Positions 11,919 through 25,500 of a DNA stretch of 64,000 nucleotides are shown here, piece after piece. The first letter of the stretch is position 1. Each line of letters begins with the position of its first letter. This DNA is from Plasmopara viticola (taxonomy: Eukaryota; Oomycota; Peronosporomycetes; Peronosporales; Peronosporaceae). The stretch is taken from contig MBPM02000058.1 in assembly GCA_001695595.3 (NCBI GenBank), positions 1 through 64,000 of the forward strand, in the 5' to 3' direction. The notes beneath the pieces were generated by a model that searched no databases, was not told the DNA's origin, and saw only the letters and a program-made list of their open reading frames with translations. A program made the position numbers and the translations under genes.

Positions 11919-13541
11919 GACGTGGCTATGGCCGAACAGCGTCTCAGCCCTTAAAGGGGGTGAGCTTTCGCTTTGTTCTGTCTCGAATCCATCTGTGCAC
12001 GTCTTAAGAGCAAGAAAGGACGTATCTATCGTCGCACATTGTTATGAGCACTTTGGAAAAGTGATTACATGCTTAGCTGTGGCCTTTTTGCGTCTGTGCA
12101 CGTCTAAGAGGATAGAAAGGACGTATCTGCTGACGTTCAGCGTGTCGGCGCTCAAATGAATTGAATACACGCTTTGTTGTGACCCTATTGCGTCTGTGAA
12201 CGTTATAATAGATCGAAAGAACGTAGCTATGGCCGAACAGCGTCTCAGCTCTTAAAGTGGGTGAGTATACGCTTTGTTGTGTCGCAAATGCATCGCTATA
12301 CGTCTTAAGAGCAAGAAAGGACGTATCTGTCGTCGCACATAATCTGAGCACTTTGGAAAAGTGATTGAATGCATAGTTGTTGCCCTATTGCGTCTGTGCA
12401 CGTTTAAGAAAATAGAAAGGTTGTATCCGCTGACGTTCATCGTCTCAGCTCTTTAATGTATTGAACATGCGCTTAGTTTTGGTTTTATTGCGTCTGTGAA
12501 CATCTAGACAGATTGAAAGTACGTAGCTATGGTAATACAGCGTCTCAGCCCTTTAAAAGGGTTAGTATACGCTTTGTTCTGTCTCGAATGCATCTGTGCA
12601 CGTCTTAGGAGCTATAAAGGACGTATTTTTCGTCGCAAATTAATCTTGGCACTTTCGAAAAGTAATTACATGCTTAGTTGTTGTCCTGTTGCGTCTGTGC
12701 ACATCTAGAAGGATAGAAAAGACGTATCTGCTGACATTCAGCTTCTCAGCGCTTGAATAAATGGAATATGCACTTAGTTGTGACCCTATTGCGTCTTTGA
12801 ACGTCTAGATAGATCAAAAGGACGTGGCTATGATTGTACAATGGTTTATCGCTTAAAGAGAAGAGGGTGAGTATACGCTTTGGTGTGTCTCGAATGGATC
12901 TGTACACGTCTTAAGAGCTAGAAAGAACGTATTTGTCGTCGCACATCATCTGAGCACTTTGAAAAAGTAATTACATGCTTAGTTGTTGCCCTGTTTCGTC
13001 TGTGCACGTCTAAGAGTATAGAACGGACGTATCTATTGACGTACAGCGTCTCAGCTCTTGAATGTATTGACCATGCGCTTAGTTGTGGCCTTATTGCGTC
13101 TGTGAACGTCAAGATAGAAAAAAAGGGCGTAGCGATGGTCGTACAACGTCTCTGCCCTTACAAAGGGGGAGTATACATTTTGTTCTGTCTCTAATGCATC
13201 TGTGCATGTCTTAAGAGGGAGAAAGGACGTATCTGTCGTCGCACATCATCTGAGCACTTTGAAAAAGTGATTACTTGCTTAGTTGTGGCCCTATTGCGTC
13301 TTTGCACGTCTAATACGATAGAAAGGACGTATCTGCTGACGTTCAGCGTTTCGGCGCTCAAATGAATTAAATATGCGCTTTGTTGTGACCCTATTGCGTC
13401 TGTGAACGTTATAATAGATCGAAAGAACGTATCTATGGCCCGAACAGCGTCCTCGCTCTTAAAGAGGGTGAGTATACGCTTTGTTGTGTCTCAAATGCAT
13501 CGCTTTACGTCTTAAGAGCAAGAAAGGACGTATCTGTCGTC

Positions 13542-13740
13542 GCACATTATCTGAGCACTATTGTAAAGTGATTACATGCTTAGTTGTGACCCTATTGCGT
13601 CTTTGCACGTCCAAGGGGATAGAAACGACGTTTTGGCCGACGTACAGCGTCTCAGCGCTTGACCCTATCGCGTCTGTGAACATCTCGATAGATCAAAACG
13701 ACGTAGCAACGGTCGTACAATGTCTCAGCCCTTAAAGAGG
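13542..13740 (+). repeat. Trimer with M1/M2 deletion, copy 1
   Basis: M1 reads AAGGGGATAGAAACGACG and CAGCGCTT, then jumps straight to GACCCTATCGCG of M2. About 27 bp are lost, probably across the repeated GCGCTT. The same scar with the same flanking variants is found at 31011-31200. Confidence 0.8.
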
Positions 13741-15029
13741 GTGAGTATATGCTTTGTTGTGTCTTTAATGCATCTGTGCACTTCGTAAGAGCTAGAAAGG
13801 TTGTATGTGTCGTCGCACATCATCTGAGCACTTTTGTAAAGTGATTACATGTTAAGTTGTGACCCTACTGCGTCTGCGCACGTCCAAGAGGATAGACGTA
13901 TCTGCAGACGTAAAGCGTCTCAGCGCTATAATGAATTGAATATGCGCTTAGTTGTGACCTTATTGCGTCTGTGAACGTCTGAATCGATTAAAAGGACGTA
14001 AGCCATGGTTGTATAACGTGTTAGCGCTTAAAGAGGGTGACTATACGCTTTGTTGTATCTATAATGCATCTGTGCAAGTCTTAAATGATAAAAAGGACGT
14101 ATTTGTCGTCGCACATTATCTGAGCACTTTGGAAAAGTGATTACATGCTTAGATGTGGTCTTATTTCGTCTGTGCACGTCTAAGAGAAAAGAAAGGACGT
14201 ACCTGACGTACAGCGTCTCAGCGCTTAAATGAACTAAAGATGCGCTTGGTTGTGAGTCTACTGTGCTGTGAACGTCTAGATAGATCGAAAAGACAAAGCT
14301 ATGGTGGTACAAGGTCTCAGCGCTTAAAGAGGGTGAGTATACGCTTTGTTTTGTCCCTAATGCATCTGTGCACGTCTTGAGAGATAAAATGGACGTATTT
14401 GTCGTCGCACATAATCTGAGCACTTTGGAAAAGTAATTACTTGCTTAGTTGTAACTTTTTTGTGTCACTTTAGTCCAAGAGAGTAGAAAGGATGCATCTG
14501 CTGACGTTCAGCGTCTCAGCGCTTAAATAAATTGAATATACGCTTAGCTGTGACACTATTGCGTCTATGGACGTCTAGGAAGATCGAAAACACGTAGTTA
14601 TGGTGGTACAACGTCTAAGCGCTTAAAGAGGGGGCGTACACGCTCTGTTGTGTCTTTAATGCATCTGTGCACGTTTCAAAAGATAGAAAAGACGTATCCG
14701 TCGTCGCACATAATCTGAGAACTTTGAAAAAGTGTTTACATGCTTAGTTGTGACCCTATTGCGTCTGTGCACGTATAAGAAGATAGAAAGGACGTATCTG
14801 CTGATATAAAGCGCTCCAGCGCCCAAATGAATTGAAAAAGCGCTAAGTTATTACCCTATTGCGTCTGTGAACGTCTAGATAGATAAAAAAACGTAGCTAT
14901 GGTGGTACAACTTCTCAGCGCTTAAAGAGGGTGAGTGTACGCTTTGTTGGATCTCTAATGCATCTGTGCAAGTCTTAAGAGATTAAAAGGACGTATCCGT
15001 CGTCGCACATAATCCGACCACTTTGAAAA

Positions 15030-18000
15030 AGTGATTACATGCCTAGTTGTGACCCTATTGTGTCTTTGCACGTCTAAGAAGATAGAAAGGACGTATCTGC
15101 TGAACGTAAAGCGTTCCAGCGCCTAAATGAAATGAAGATGCTCTTTCTTGTGACCCTATTGCGTCTTTGAACGTCTAGATAGATAAAAAAACGTAGCTAT
15201 GGTCGTACAACGTCTCAGCGCTTAAAGAGGTTGAGTATACGCTTTGTTGTGTCCCCAATGCATCTGTGCACGTATTAAAAGATAGAAAGGACGTATTTGT
15301 CGTCGCACATTATCTGAGCACTTTGGAAAAGTGATTACATGCTTCGTTGTAGCCTTTTTTCGTCTGTTCACGTCTAAGAGAAAAGAAAGGGCGTACCTGC
15401 TGACGTACAACGTCTTAGCGCTTGAATGAAATGAATATGCGCTTGGCTGTGACCCTATTGTGCCTTTGAACATCTAGGTAGAATAAAAGGACGTAGCTAT
15501 GGTGGTACAATGTCTCAGGCCTAAATAGGTTAGTATATGCTTTGTTGTGTCTTTAATGCATCTGTGCACTTCGTAAGTGCTAGAAATGACGTATGTGTCC
15601 TCACACATCATCTAAGCACTTTTGTCAAGTGATTACATGCTTCGTTGTGACCCTATTGCGTCTTTGCACGTCCAAGAGGATAGAAAGGACGTTTCTGCTG
15701 ACGTACAGCGTCTCAGCGTTTAAATGATTAGAAAATACGCTTAGTTGTGACCTTTTGCGTCTGTGAACATCTAGATAGATCAAAAAGACGTAGCTGTGGT
15801 CGTTCAACGTCTCAGCCCTTAAAGAGGATGAGTAAATGCTTTGTTGTGTCTCTAATGCATCTGTGCACTTCGTAAGAGCTAGAAAGGACGTATCTGTCGT
15901 CGCACATCATCTGAGCACTTTTGTAAAGTAATTACATGTTTAGTTGTGACCCTTTTGTGTCTTTGCACGTCCAAGAGAATAGAAAGAACGTATCTGCTGA
16001 CGTACTGCGTCTCAGTGCTTTAATCATTTGAATATACGCTTAGTTGTGACCCTATTGCGTCTGTGAACATCTAGATAGATAAAAAAAGACGTAGCTATAG
16101 TCGTAAAACGTCTTAGCATTTAAAAAGGTCGAATATATGCTTTGTTGTGTCTTTAATGCATCTGTGCACTTCGTAAGAGCTAGCAAGGACGTATCCGTCG
16201 TCGCACATCATCTGAGCACTTTAGAAAAGTGATTACATGGTTAGTTGGGACCCTATTGCGTCTGCGCACGTCCAAAAGGATAGAAAGGATGTGTCTACGA
16301 ACGTACAGCGTCTCAGCGCTTAAATGATTTGAATATACGCTTGGTTGTGAGCCTATTGCGTCTATGAACATCTAGATAGATCAAAAAGACGTAGCTATAG
16401 TCGTGCAACGTCTTAGCGCTTAAAGAGGGTGACTATACGCTTTGTTGTATCTATAATGCATCTGTGCAAGTCTTGAATGATAGAAAGGACGTATCCGTCG
16501 TCGCACATCATCTGAGCGCTTTGGAGAAGTGATTACATGCTTAGTTGTGACCCTATTGCGTCTTTGCACGTCCAAAAGGATAGAAAGGATGTGTCTGCGA
16601 ACGTACAGCGTCTCAGCGCCTAAATGATTTTAATATACGCTTGGTTGTGAGCCTATTGCGTCTATGAACATCTAGATAGATCAAAAAGACGTAGCTATAG
16701 TCGTGCAACGTCTTAGCGCTTAAAGAGGGTGACTATACGCTTTGTTGTATCTATAATGCATCTGTGCAAGTCTTAAATGATAGAAAGGACGTATCCGTCG
16801 TCGCACATCATCTGAGCACTTTATAAAGTGGTCACATGCTTAGTTGTGGCCTCATTGCGTCTGTGTACGCTAAAGAGGATAGAAAAGACGTATCTGCTGA
16901 CGTTCAGCGTCTCAGAGCTTGAATGAATTGAAACTACGCTTTGTTGTGACCCTTTTGCGTCTGTGAACGTCTAGATAGATCCAAAGAACGTAGCTATAGT
17001 CGTGCAACGTCTTAGCGCTTAAAGAGGGTGAGTATACGCTTTGATCTGCGTTTAATACAACTATACACATCTTAAGAGCTAGAAAGGACGTATCTGTTGT
17101 CGCACATGATCTGAGCACTGTATAAAGTGATTACATTCTTAGTTATGACCCTATTGCGTCTCTGCACGTCTAAGAGAATAGAAAAGACGTATCTGCTAAA
17201 TATACAGCGTCTCAGTGCTTAAATGATTTTAATTTGCGCTTAGTTGTGACCTATTTTGTCTGTGAACGTCTAGATAGATTAAAAGTACGTAGCTATGGTT
17301 GTACAGCCTCTCAGCATTTACAGAGGATGAGTTTACGCTTTGTTCCATCTCTAATGCATCTGTGCACGTCATGAGAGAGAGAACGGCCGTATCTGTCGTC
17401 GGACATTGATCGGAGTACTTTGGAAAAGTAATTACTTGCTTAGTTGTAACTTTTTTGCGTCACTTTAGTCCAAGAGAGTAGAAAGGATGCATCTGCTGAC
17501 GTACAGCGTCTCAGCGCTTAAATGAATTGAATATGCGCTTTGTTGTGGCCTTATTTCGTCTATGAACGTCTAGATAGATTAAAAGGACGTAGCTATGGTC
17601 GTACAGCGTCTCGTTCCTTATAGAGGGTGAGTATATGCTTTGTTGTGTCTTTAATGCATCTGTGCATGTCTTACGAGATAGAAAAGACGTTTCAGTCGTC
17701 GCACTTTGGAAAAGTGATTACATGCATAAATGTTGCCCTATTGCGTCTGTGCACGTCTAAGAGGATAGAAAAGATGTATCTGCTGATATACAGCGTCTCA
17801 GCGATTAGATGAATTCAATCTGCGCTTTGTTGTGACTGTATTGCGTCTGTGAACGTCTAGATAGATCGCAAGGAGGTAACTATAGTCGTGCAACGTCCTA
17901 GTGCTTAAAGAGGGTGAGTATACGCTTTGTTCTGTGTTTAATACATCTGTGCACGTCTTGAGAGAGAAAGGACGTATCTGTCGTCGCACATCATCTGAGC

Positions 18001-20935
18001 ACTTTGGAACAGTGATTACATGCTCACTTGTGACTCTATTGCGTCCGCACACGCCAAAGAGGATAGAAAAAACGTATCTGCTGACGTTCAGCGTCTCAGC
18101 GCTTGAATGAATTGAATATGCGCTTAGTTGTGACCCTATTTCGTCTGTGAATGTTATAATAGATCGAAACGACGTAGCAATCGTCGCACAACATTTTAGC
18201 GCTAAAAGAGGGTGAGTATACGCTTTGTTCTGTGTTTAATGCATCGGTGTACGCTTTAAAGCAAGAAAGGACGTATCTGTTGTCGCACATCATCTGAGCA
18301 CTTTATAAAGTGATTCCATGCATAGTTGTTGCCCTATTGCGTCTGTGCACGTCTAAGAGAATAGAAAGGACGTATCTGCTGACGTTCAGCGTCGCAGCGC
18401 TTGAATAAATTGAATATGCGCTTAGTTGTGACCCTAGCACGTCTATGAACGTTATAATAGATCGAAAGAACGTAGCTATAGTCGTACAGGGTCTTAGCCC
18501 TTAAAGAGGGTGAATATACGCTTTGTTGTTTCTCAAATGCATCGGTGTACGTCTCAAGAGCAAGAAAGGACGTATCTGTCGTCGCACATCATCTGAGCAC
18601 TTCGGAAAAGAGATTACATGCATAGTTGTTGCCCTATTGCGTGTGTGCACGTCTAAGAAGATAGAAAAGACGTATCTGCTGATATACAGCGTCTCAGCGA
18701 TTAGATGAATTCAAAATGCGCTTAGTTGTGACTCTTTTGCGTTTGAACGTCGAGATAGATCGGAAGGACGTAACTATAGTTGCACATCATTTGAGCACTG
18801 TATGAAGTGGTTACATGCTTAGTTGTGGCCTTATTGTGTCTGTATACGCTAAAGAGGATAGATAGGGCGTATCTGCTGACGTGCAGCGTCTCAGCGCTTG
18901 AACAAATTGAAAATGCACTTAGTTATGACCCTATTGCGTCTGTAAACGTTATGACAGATCGAAAGAACGTAGCTATAATCGTCTGCGTCTCAGCCCTTAA
19001 AGAGGGTGAGTATACGCTTTGTTGTATCTCGAATGCATCTGTGCACGTGTCTTGAGCTAGAAAGGACGTATCTGTCGTCGCACATCATCTGAGCACTTTG
19101 GAAAAGTGATTACATGCCGAGTTGTTGCCTTGTTGCGTCTCTTCACGTCTAAGAGGATAGGAAGGACGTATCTGCTGACGTTCAGCTTCTCAGCTCTTGA
19201 ATGAATTGAATAAGCGCTTAGTTGTGACCCTGTTGCGTCTGTGAACGTCTTGAAAGATCGAAAGAACGTAGGTATGGTCGTAAAACATCCCAGCCCTTTC
19301 AGAGGGTGAGTATACGCTTTGTTGTATCTCGAATGCATCTGTGCACGTGTCTTGAGCTAGAAAGGACGTATCTTTCGTCGCACATCATCCGAGCACTTTG
19401 GAAAAGTGATTACATGCTTAGTTGTTGCCCTATTGCATCTGTGTACGTTAAAGAGGATAGAAAAGACGTAACTGCTGACATACAGCGTTTTAGCGCTTCA
19501 ATGAAAAAAATATGCGCTTTGTTGTGACCCTATTGCGTCTGTGAACGTCTAGGTAGATCGAAACGACGTAGCTATAGTCGTGCAACGTCTTAGCGCTTAA
19601 AGAGGGTGAGTATACGCTTTGTTGTATCTATAATGCATCTGTGCAAGTATTGAATGATAGAAAGGACGTATCCGTCGTCGCACATCATCTGAGCACTTTG
19701 GAGAAGTGATTACATGCTTAGTTGTGACCCTATTGCGTCTTTGCACGTCCAAAAGGATAGAAAGGATGTGTCTGCGAACGTACAGCGTCTCAGCGCCTAA
19801 ATGATTTGAATATACGCTTGGTTGTGAGCCTATTGCGTCTATGAACATCTAGATAGATCAAAAAGACGTAGCTATAGTCGTGCAACGTCTTAGCGCTTAA
19901 AGAGGGTGACTATACGCTTTGTTGTATCTATAATGCATCTGTGCAAGTCTTAAATGATAGAAAGGACGTATCCGTCGTCGCACATCATCTGAGCACTTTA
20001 TAAAGTGGTCACATGCTTAGTTGTGGCCTCATTGCGTCTGTGTACGCTAAAGAGGATAGAAAAGACGTATCTGCTGACGTTCAGCGTCTCAGAGCTTGAA
20101 TGAATTGAAACTACGCTTTGTTGTGACCCTTTTGCGTCTGTGAACGTCTAGATAGATCCAAAGAACGTAGCTATAGTCGTGCAACGTCTTAGCGCTTAAA
20201 GAGGGTGAGTATACGCTTTGATCTGCGTTTAATACAACTATACACATCTTAAGAGCTAGAAAGGACGTATCTGTCGTCGCACATGATCTGAGCACTGTAT
20301 AAAGTGATTACATTCTTAGTTATGACCCTATTGCGTCTCTGCACGTCTAAGAGAATAGAAAAGACGTATCTGCTAATATACAGCGTCTCAGTGCTTAAAT
20401 GATTTAATTTGCGCTTAGTTGTGACCTATTTTGTCTGTGAACGTCTAGATAGATTAAAAGTACGTAGCTATGGTTGTACAGCCTCTCAGCATTTACAGAG
20501 GATGAGTTTACGCTTTGTTCCATCTCTAATGCATCTGTGCACGTCATGAGAGAGAGAACGGCCGTATCTGTCGTCGGACATTGATCTGAGTACTTTGGAA
20601 AAGTAATTACTTGCTTAGTTGTAACGTTTTTGCGTCGCTTTAGTCCAAGAGAGTAGAAAGGATGCATCTGCTGACGTACAGCGTCTCAGCGCTTAAATGA
20701 ATTGAATATGCGCTTTGTTGTGGCCTTATTTCGTCTATGAACGTCTAGATAGATTAAAAGGACGTAGCTATGGTCGTACAGCGTCTCGTTCCTTATAGAG
20801 GGTGAGTATATGCTTTGTTGTGTCTCGAATGCATCTGTGCATGTCTTAAGAGATAGAAAAGACGTTTCAGTCGTCGCACTTTGAAAAAGTGATTACATGC
20901 ATAGTTGTTGCCCTATTGCGTCTGTGCACGTCTAA
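15030..20935 (+). repeat. 5.9-kb duplicated segment, copy A
   Basis: This block of about 20 trimers recurs at 22583-28489 with a constant offset of 7552-7554 bp. Checked anchors include GCCTAGTTGTGACCC (15041 and 22593) and ACTTTGGAACAGTGATT (18001 and 25554). The differences I saw are isolated substitutions and one- or two-base indels. Within copy A the 16.9-17.2 kb part also resembles 20.1-20.3 kb (step 3177), so duplication is nested. Confidence 0.85.
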
Positions 20936-22582
20936 GAGGATAGAAAAGATGTATCTGCTGATATACAGCGTCTCAGCGATTAGATGAATTTAATCTGCGC
21001 TTTGTTGTGACTGTATTGCGTCTGTGAACGTCTAGATAGATCGCAAGGACGTAACTATAGTCGTGCAACGTCCTAGTGCTTAAAGAGGGTGAGTATACGC
21101 TTTGTTCTGTGTTTAATACATCTGTGCACGTCTTGAGAGAGAAAGGACGTATCTGTCGTCGCACATCATCTGAGCACTTTGGAACAGTGATTACATGCTC
21201 ACTTGTGACTCTATTGCGTCCGCACACGCCAAAGAGGATAGAAAAAACGTATCTGCTGACGTTCAGCGTCTCAGCGCTTGAATGAATTGAATATGCGCTT
21301 AGTTGTGACCCTATTTCGTCTGTGAATGTTATAATAGATCGAAACGACGTAGCAATCGTCGCACAACATTTTAGCGCTAAAAGAGAGTGAGTAGACGCTT
21401 TGTTCTGTGTTTAATGCATCGGTGTACGCTTTAAGAGCAAGAAAGGACGTATCTGTTGTCGCACATCATCTGAGCACTTTATAAAGTGATTCCATGCATA
21501 GTTGTTGCCCTATTGCGTCTGTGCACGTCTAAGAGAATAGAAAGGACGTATCTGCTGACGTTCAGCGTCGCAGCGCTTGAATAAATTGAATATGCGCTTA
21601 GTTGTGACCCTAGCACGTTTTTGAACGTTATAATAGATTGCAAGAACGTAGCTATAGTCGTACAGGGTCTTAGCCCTTAAAGAGGGTGATTATACGCTTT
21701 GTTGTCTCTCAAATGCATCGGTGTACGTCTCAAGAGCAAGAAAGGACGTATCTGTCGTCGCACATCATCTGAGCACTTCGGAAAAGAGATTACATGCATA
21801 GTTGTTGCCCTATTGCGTGTGTGCACGTCTAAGAAGATAGAAAAGACGTATCTGCTGATATACAGCGTCTCAGCGATTAGATGAATTCAAAATGCGCTTA
21901 GTTGTGACTCTTTTGCGTTTGAACGTCGAGATAGATTGCAAGGACGTAACTATAGTCGCACATCATTTGAGCACTGTATGAAGTGGTTACATGCTTAGTT
22001 GTGGCCTTATTGTGTCTGTATACGCTAAAGAGGATAGATAGGGCGTATCTGCTGACGTGCAGCGTCTCAGCGCTTGAACAAATTGAAAATGCGCTTAGTT
22101 ATGACCCTATTGCGTCTGTAAACGTTATGACAGATCGAAAGAACGTAGGTATGGTCGTAAAACATCCCAGCCCTTTCAGAGGGTGAGTATACGCTTTGTT
22201 GTATCTCGAATGCATCTGTGCACGTGTCTTGAGCTAGAAAGGACGTATCTTTCGTCGCACATCATCCGAGCACTTTGGAAAAGTGATTACATGCTTAGTT
22301 GTTGCCCTATTGCATCTGTGTACGTTAAAGAGGATAGAAAAGACGTAACTGCTGACATACAGCGTTTTAGCGCTTCAATGAAAAAAATATGCGCTTTGTT
22401 GTGACCCTATTGCGTCTGTGAACGTCTAGGTAGATCGAAACGACGTAGCTATAGTCGTGCAACGTCTTAGCGCTTAAAGAGGGTGAGTATACGCTTTGTT
22501 GTATCTATAATGCATCTGTGCAAGTCTTGAATGATAGAAAGGACGTATCCGTCGTCGCACATCATCTGAGCGCTTTGGAGAA

Positions 22583-25500
22583 GTGATTACATGCCTAGTT
22601 GTGACCCTATTGTGTCTTTGCACGTCTAAGAAGATAGAAAGGACGTATCTGCTGAACGTAAAGCGTTCCAGCGCCTAAATGAAATGAAGATGCTCTTTCT
22701 TGTGACCCTATTGCGTCTTTGAACGTCTAGATAGATAAAAAAAACGTAGCTATGGTCGTACAACGTCTCAGCGCTTAAAGAGGTTGAGTATACGCTTTGT
22801 TGTGTCCCCAATGCATCTGTGCACGTATTAAAAGATAGAAAGGACGTATTTGTCGTCGCACATTATCTGAGCACTTTGGAAAAGTGATTACATGCTTCGT
22901 TGTAGCCTTTTTTCGTCTGTGCACGTCTAAGAGAAAAGAAAGGGCGTACCTGCTGACGTACAACGTCTTAGCGCTTGAATGAAATGAATATGCGCTTGGC
23001 TGTGACCCTATTGTGCCTTTGAACATCTAGGTAGATTGAAAGGACGTAGCTATGGTGGTACAATGTCTCAGGCCTAAATAGGTTAGTATATGCTTTGTTG
23101 TGTCTTTAATGCATCTGTGCACTTCGTAAGTGCTAGAAATGACGTATGTGTCCTCACACATCATCTAAGCACTTTTGTCAAGTGATTACATGCTTCGTTG
23201 TGACCCTATTGCGTCTTTGCACGTCCAAGAGGATAGAAAGGACGTTTCTGCTGACGTACAGCGTCTCAGCGTTTAAATGATTAGAAAATACGCTTAGTTG
23301 TGACCTTTTGCGTCTGTGAACATCTAGATAGATCAAAAAGACGTAGCTGTGGTCGTTAAACGTCTCAGCCCTTAAAGAGGATGAGTAAATGCTTTGTTGT
23401 GTCTCCAATGCATCTGTGCACTTCGTAAGAGCTAGAAAGGACGTATCTGTCGTCGCACATCATCTGAGCACTTTTGTAAAGTAATTACATGTTTAGTTGT
23501 GACCCTTTTGTGTCTTTGCACGTCCAAGAGAATAGAAAGAACGTATCTGCTGACGTACTGCGTCTCAGTGCTTTAATCATTTGAATATACGCTTAGTTGT
23601 GACCCTATTGCGTCTGTGAACATCTAGATAGATCAAAAAAAGACGTAGCTATAGTCGTAAAACGTCTTAGCATTTAAAAAGGTCGAATATATGCTTTGTT
23701 GTGTCTTTAATGCATCTGTGCACTTCGTAAGAGCTAGCAAGGACGTATCCGTCGTCGCACATCATCTGAGCACTTTAGAAAAGTGATTACATGGTTAGTT
23801 GGGACCCTATTGCGTCTGCGCACGTCCAAAATGATAGAAAGGATGTGTCTACGAACGTACAGCGTCTCAGCGCTTAAATGATTTGAATATACGCTTGGTT
23901 GTGAGCCTATTGCGTCTATGAACATCTAGATAGATCAAAAAGACGTAGCTATAGTCGTGCAACGTCTTAGCGCTTAAAGAGGGTGACTATACGCTTTGTT
24001 GTATCTATAATGCATCTGTGCAAGTCTTGAATGATAGAAAGGACGTATCCGTCGTCGCACATCATCTGAGCACTTTGGAGAAGTGATTACATGCTTAGTT
24101 GTGACCCTATTGCGTCTTTGCACGTCCAAAAGGATAGAAAGGATGTGTCTGCGAACGTACAGCGTCTCAGCGCCTAAATGATTTGAATATACGTTTGGTT
24201 GTGAGCCTATTGCGTCTATGAACATCTAGATAGATCAAAAAGACGTAGCTATAGTCGTGCAACGTCTTAGCGCTTAAAGAGGGTGACTATACGCTTTGTT
24301 GTATCTATAATGCATCTGTGCAAGTCTTAAATGATAGAAAGGACGTATCCGTCGTCGCACATCATCTGAGCACTTTATAAAGTGGTCACATGCTTAGTTG
24401 TGGCCTCATTGCGTCTGTGTACGCTAAAGAGGATAGAAAAGACGTATCTGCTGACGTTCAGCGTCTCAGAGCTTGAATGAATTGAAACTACGCTTTGTTG
24501 TGACCCTTTTGCGTCTGTGAACGTCTAGATAGATCCAAAGAACGTAGCTATAGTCGTGCAACGTCTTAGCGCTTAAAGAGGGTGAGTATACGCTTTGATC
24601 TGCGTTTAATACAACTATACACATCTTAAGAGCTAGAAAGGACGTATCTGTCGTCGCACATGATCTGAGCACTGTATAAAGTGATTACATTCTTAGTTAT
24701 GACCCTATTGCGTCTCTGCACGTCTAAGAGAATAGAAAAGACGTATCTGCTAATATACAGCGTCTCAGTGCTTAAATGATTTTAATTTGCGCTTAGTTGT
24801 GACCTATTTTGTCTGTGAACGTCTAGATAGATTAAAAGTACGTAGCTATGGTTGTACAGCCTCTCAGCATTTACAGAGGATGAGTTTACGCTTTGTTCCA
24901 TCTCTAATGCATCTGTGCACGTCATGAGAGAGAGAACGGCCGTATCTGTCGTCGGACATTGATCTGAGTACTTTGGAAAAGTAATTACTTGCTTAGTTGT
25001 AACGTTTTTGCGTCGCTTTAGTCCAAGAGAGTAGAAAGGATGCATCTGCTGACGTACAGCGTCTCAGCGCTTAAATGAATTGAATATGCGCTTTGTTGTG
25101 GCCTTATTTCGTCTATGAACGTCTAGATAGATTAAAAGGACGTAGCTATGGTCGTACAGCGTCTCGTTCCTTATAGAGGGTGAGTATATGCTTTGTTGTG
25201 TCTTTAATGCATCTGTGCATGTCTTACGAGATAGAAAAGACGTTTCAGTCGTCGCACTTTGGAAAAGTGATTACATGCATAAATGTTGCCCTATTGCGTC
25301 TGTGCACGTCTAAGAGGATAGAAAAGATGTATCTGCTGATATACAGCGTCTCAGCGATTAGATGAATTCAATCTGCGCTTTGTTGTGACTGTATTGCGTC
25401 TGTGAACGTCTAGATAGATCGCAAGGACGTAACTATAGTCGTGCAACGTCCTAGTGCTTAAAGAGGGTGAGTATACGCTTTGTTCTGTGTTAAATACATC

